Source: Pedobacter deserti
GTDB taxonomy: Bacteria > Bacteroidota > Bacteroidia > Sphingobacteriales > Sphingobacteriaceae
Assembly (NCBI RefSeq): GCF_024436415.1
Contig: NZ_JAFMZQ010000001.1
Coordinates: 2,418,001-2,482,000, forward strand
Length of the DNA: 64,000 nucleotides
Reading direction: 5' to 3'
Each line of letters opens with the position of its first letter. Position 1 is the stretch's first letter. Shown piece by piece: positions 62,124-64,000 of the stretch. A program made the position numbers and the translations under genes. A model generated the notes under the pieces. That model was not told the origin of the DNA, made no database searches, and saw only the letters and a list, made by a program, of their open reading frames with translations.

Positions 62124-64000
62124 CTATTTCTTAAATGCTACATAAAAAGTTGTCCCAACACCCAATTCACTCTCGAACCAAATACGTCCGTTGTGCTTTT
62201 CGATAATTCTTTTTACGATGGCCAGGCCAACCCCGGTACCCTCATAATCTCTTACATTTTCCATTCTTTTAAAGAGCTCAAATACTTTATCATGATAGTT
62301 CACATCAATACCGATGCCATTATCCTTAATGTTGTAAACAATTTGATCCTTATCCGTTTGCGCCTCAACGCGTACCACCGGAGCTTCAGAACGCTGACTG
62401 TATTTTACCGCATTTCCGATCAGGTTGGAAAACACCTGAGAGATCAGCGTATGGTCGCCCTCCAGGTCCGGACAGTCGCCAAACTCAATCTTAACATGCT
62501 CCGCTTTCAGTGCCGAAATCACCTCTGTACTGATTTCTGAAAGCAGTTTAGGCATATCGATCTGCACAAAATCAATTTCCGAACGGCCCACTCTGGCCAG
62601 CTTTAAAATCTCGTTGATCAGAAATCCCATCTTATCTGCCCCTGCAACCACACGATTGAGTAAACTTTTCCCCCGTTCGTCGAGGTCCTTATGCTGAGCC
62701 AGAAATAATTCCGTATAACTTTTTATCGAGGTCAGCGGCGTACGCAGATCATGCGAAATCGTGTAACTGAAGGTGTCCAGTTCATCGTACGCCAGTTTAA
62801 GTCGTTCATTGAGCTGCCTGATCTCGTTGGCCCGCTGGTTGATGGTCGTAATGATCCTTTCACGTAGTTTAAGCACCGTAGATATTTCAATTTGCGACCA
62901 CCGAGCCGAAGTGTTCTTCACGATCTGCGCCCAGCTCTCAAACGAATTTCTCGGAGAAAGCATCATAAGTCCTGCAGGTGCGTTCGGATCCGTATCCTGC
63001 GCGGGCTCCATAGGCTTCTCCGGATTTCCGGCCCAGTTTATCGTTCTGATCTGTTCCGGTTTAAACCAAACAATCAGTTCACCCAGTTCACGCGAAAGCA
63101 TGCATGCAAAAATACCGCTTGCTGTGTCTGCATACTTCTTCGCAGGAGTGTATACCTCCGGAAACTGGCTGGTATGGTAAATGGACTCCGACATATTCCT
63201 TTTCAGCCATTTGAAGATGTCCTTTAAATCTTCTTCCGAGGGCGTCTCACCCAGGGTGTGCATTTCATCCTCAAACAAGATGGCCACGCCAGACGCATGA
63301 GTAACCTGCTGAAGGTTATACTTATACTTAGTCAGCGCAGCAATCAGATCGGCATCCTTTTCCAGGTAGCTGCCGATTTCCTGAACGGCCTCCTTAAGCA
63401 CATTATCGCGCTCTGTTTCTTCCTCCATTTCGCGGTATTCTAAGGCCGAGGACAAGATCTGACCAATCAGTTTAGCACCCTCTCTGGCCTTGTAGTCAAT
63501 AAATTTCGGACTGTAGCTATGGCAGGCGATCAGTCCCCATAACTCCCCATTGCTGATCAGCGAAATACTGAAACTCGAGGCCACGCCCATATTCTTGAGA
63601 TACTGAATATGTACAGGCGAAACCGCACGCAAACAAGAATGCGTCAGGTCAAGCGGCTTGTTCGGCTCGAAAGTCAGGATAGGCGAAGCCTCCGCGTTAA
63701 CATCAGCGATGATCCGGGTGTAATTCAGTTTGTAAAGCTCCCGGGCCTGTTTAGGAATATCCGAAGCAGGGTAGTGGAGACCGAAAAACGGTTCCAGGTC
63801 GTCATTCTTTACTTCTGCTACCACTTCACCGTGACCATCTTCCTGGAACTTATAGATCATTACACGATCGTACTCAATAACGTTCTTAACCTCCCTGGCC
63901 GCATTATGAAGCAAACCTGCCAGCGATTTGTTCGCCAGAATTTCCGAAACCGACCTGCCGATCACGTTCTGAATATCATATTCCAATGTGGCCGGCTCAA
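62124..64000 (-). CDS. Bacteriophytochrome histidine kinase (5' end outside window)
   Basis: At least 625 residues are visible and the frame stays open to the window edge, so the N-terminal PAS part with the biliverdin-binding cysteine is missing here. A GAF chromophore domain (YPASDIPKQARELY; HSCLRAVSPVHIQYLKNMGV) is followed by a PHY domain. HisKA (SHDLRTPLTSIKSY) and HATPase (NLIGNAVKYS, GTGVGLAIV) complete the protein. PASDIP and the HS.LR..SP.H..Y segment are phytochrome hallmarks. It is a red/far-red light sensor. It is the first visible gene of the operon with the regulator and heme oxygenase. Confidence 0.93.
   Translation of the reverse strand, partial: EPATLEYDIQNVIGRSVSEILANKSLAGLLHNAAREVKNVIEYDRVMIYKFQEDGHGEVVAEVKNDDLEPFFGLHYPASDIPKQARELYKLNYTRIIADVNAEASPILTFEPNKPLDLTHSCLRAVSPVHIQYLKNMGVASSFSISLISNGELWGLIACHSYSPKFIDYKAREGAKLIGQILSSALEYREMEEETERDNVLKEAVQEIGSYLEKDADLIAALTKYKYNLQQVTHASGVAILFEDEMHTLGETPSEEDLKDIFKWLKRNMSESIYHTSQFPEVYTPAKKYADTASGIFACMLSRELGELIVWFKPEQIRTINWAGNPEKPMEPAQDTDPNAPAGLMMLSPRNSFESWAQIVKNTSARWSQIEISTVLKLRERIITTINQRANEIRQLNERLKLAYDELDTFSYTISHDLRTPLTSIKSYTELFLAQHKDLDERGKSLLNRVVAGADKMGFLINEILKLARVGRSEIDFVQIDMPKLLSEISTEVISALKAEHVKIEFGDCPDLEGDHTLISQVFSNLIGNAVKYSQRSEAPVVRVEAQTDKDQIVYNIKDNGIGIDVNYHDKVFELFKRMENVRDYEGTGVGLAIVKRIIEKHNGRIWFESELGVGTTFYVAFKK

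Noticed and set aside
1-64000. CRISPR arrays, rRNA genes, intact transposases or prophage structural genes
   Set aside because: No regularly spaced repeats, rRNA-like sequence, transposase motifs or phage structural genes were found on either strand.

Overview
The window comes from a Gram-negative member of the Bacteroidota, most likely a Sphingobacteriaceae genome (Pedobacter/Mucilaginibacter-like). The evidence is TonB-dependent outer-membrane proteins with carboxypeptidase-regulatory-like N-termini, a DUF4249 lipoprotein, Reg_prop/Y_Y_Y two-component sensors, a histone-H1-like small basic protein, lipopolysaccharide and outer-membrane lipid genes (kdsB, mlaEFD), and several promoters of the Bacteroidota form TTTG-N19..21-TAnnTTTG. 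The assignment is by gene content only. Most genes are tightly packed, with 4-bp overlaps or gaps of a few bases.

Layout. 1-3000: tail of an unknown gene, a two-gene Gfo/Idh/MocA oxidoreductase operon under a promoter overlapped by a palindrome, and a histone-like gene. 3039-7107: tRNA-Arg(TCT) followed by a visibly decaying accessory patch. It holds the C-terminal remnant of a serine recombinase abutting the tRNA, a VOC gene with its middle deleted, a DoxX/DUF4287/GyrI-like/AlkD-like series of intact small genes, an intact and a degenerate copy of one small gene, a probable LigD polymerase-domain fragment, an intact STAS/SEC14 gene, and a PPC-domain tail. 7174-10347: MutS-like ATPase, HepT/MntA-type pair, two YeeE/YedE half-transporters. 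10358-16371: a two-component sensor/regulator pair (a split HTCS) divergent from a GH127-like glycosidase. 16372-31623 is almost entirely minus strand: exonuclease/GIY-YIG fusion, SpmA-SpmB fusion, S9 peptidase, pyrG-yidC, outer-membrane receptor-like protein, then trpS-dNK-kdsB-lipoprotein.

31698-34719 (plus): plsC-gatC-ABC ATPase-pduO, then two very small genes with strong terminators. 34753-39165: ispD, queA (minus), a MacB-type permease (plus), an aminotransferase (minus). 39276-42600 (plus): an overlapping series of CDF transporter, NUDIX hydrolase, bioA and a ferritin-like diiron-type protein. 42597-48322 (minus): the complete ligase-associated DNA repair cluster (beta-CASP exonuclease, ATP-dependent ligase, Lhr-like helicase, PdeM phosphoesterase). 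48410-51530: TonB receptor plus DUF4249 lipoprotein. 51657-56234: GAF histidine kinase, then the mlaEFD retrograde lipid transport operon with a downstream aldose-epimerase-like gene. 56301-64000 (minus): a near-continuous run of bacteriophytochrome kinase (cut by the window end), single-domain response regulator, heme oxygenase, enoyl-CoA hydratase, LtaS-like phosphotransferase and a DPP-IV-type peptidase.

The most interesting points are the tRNA-Arg gene graveyard, the operator-like palindrome on the first promoter, the HTCS split at a 4-bp overlap next to its probable target enzyme, the diiron-type protein translationally coupled to bioA, and the extension of the light-sensing operon into cell-envelope and CoA enzymes. 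No CRISPR array, rRNA, intact transposase or prophage was seen.
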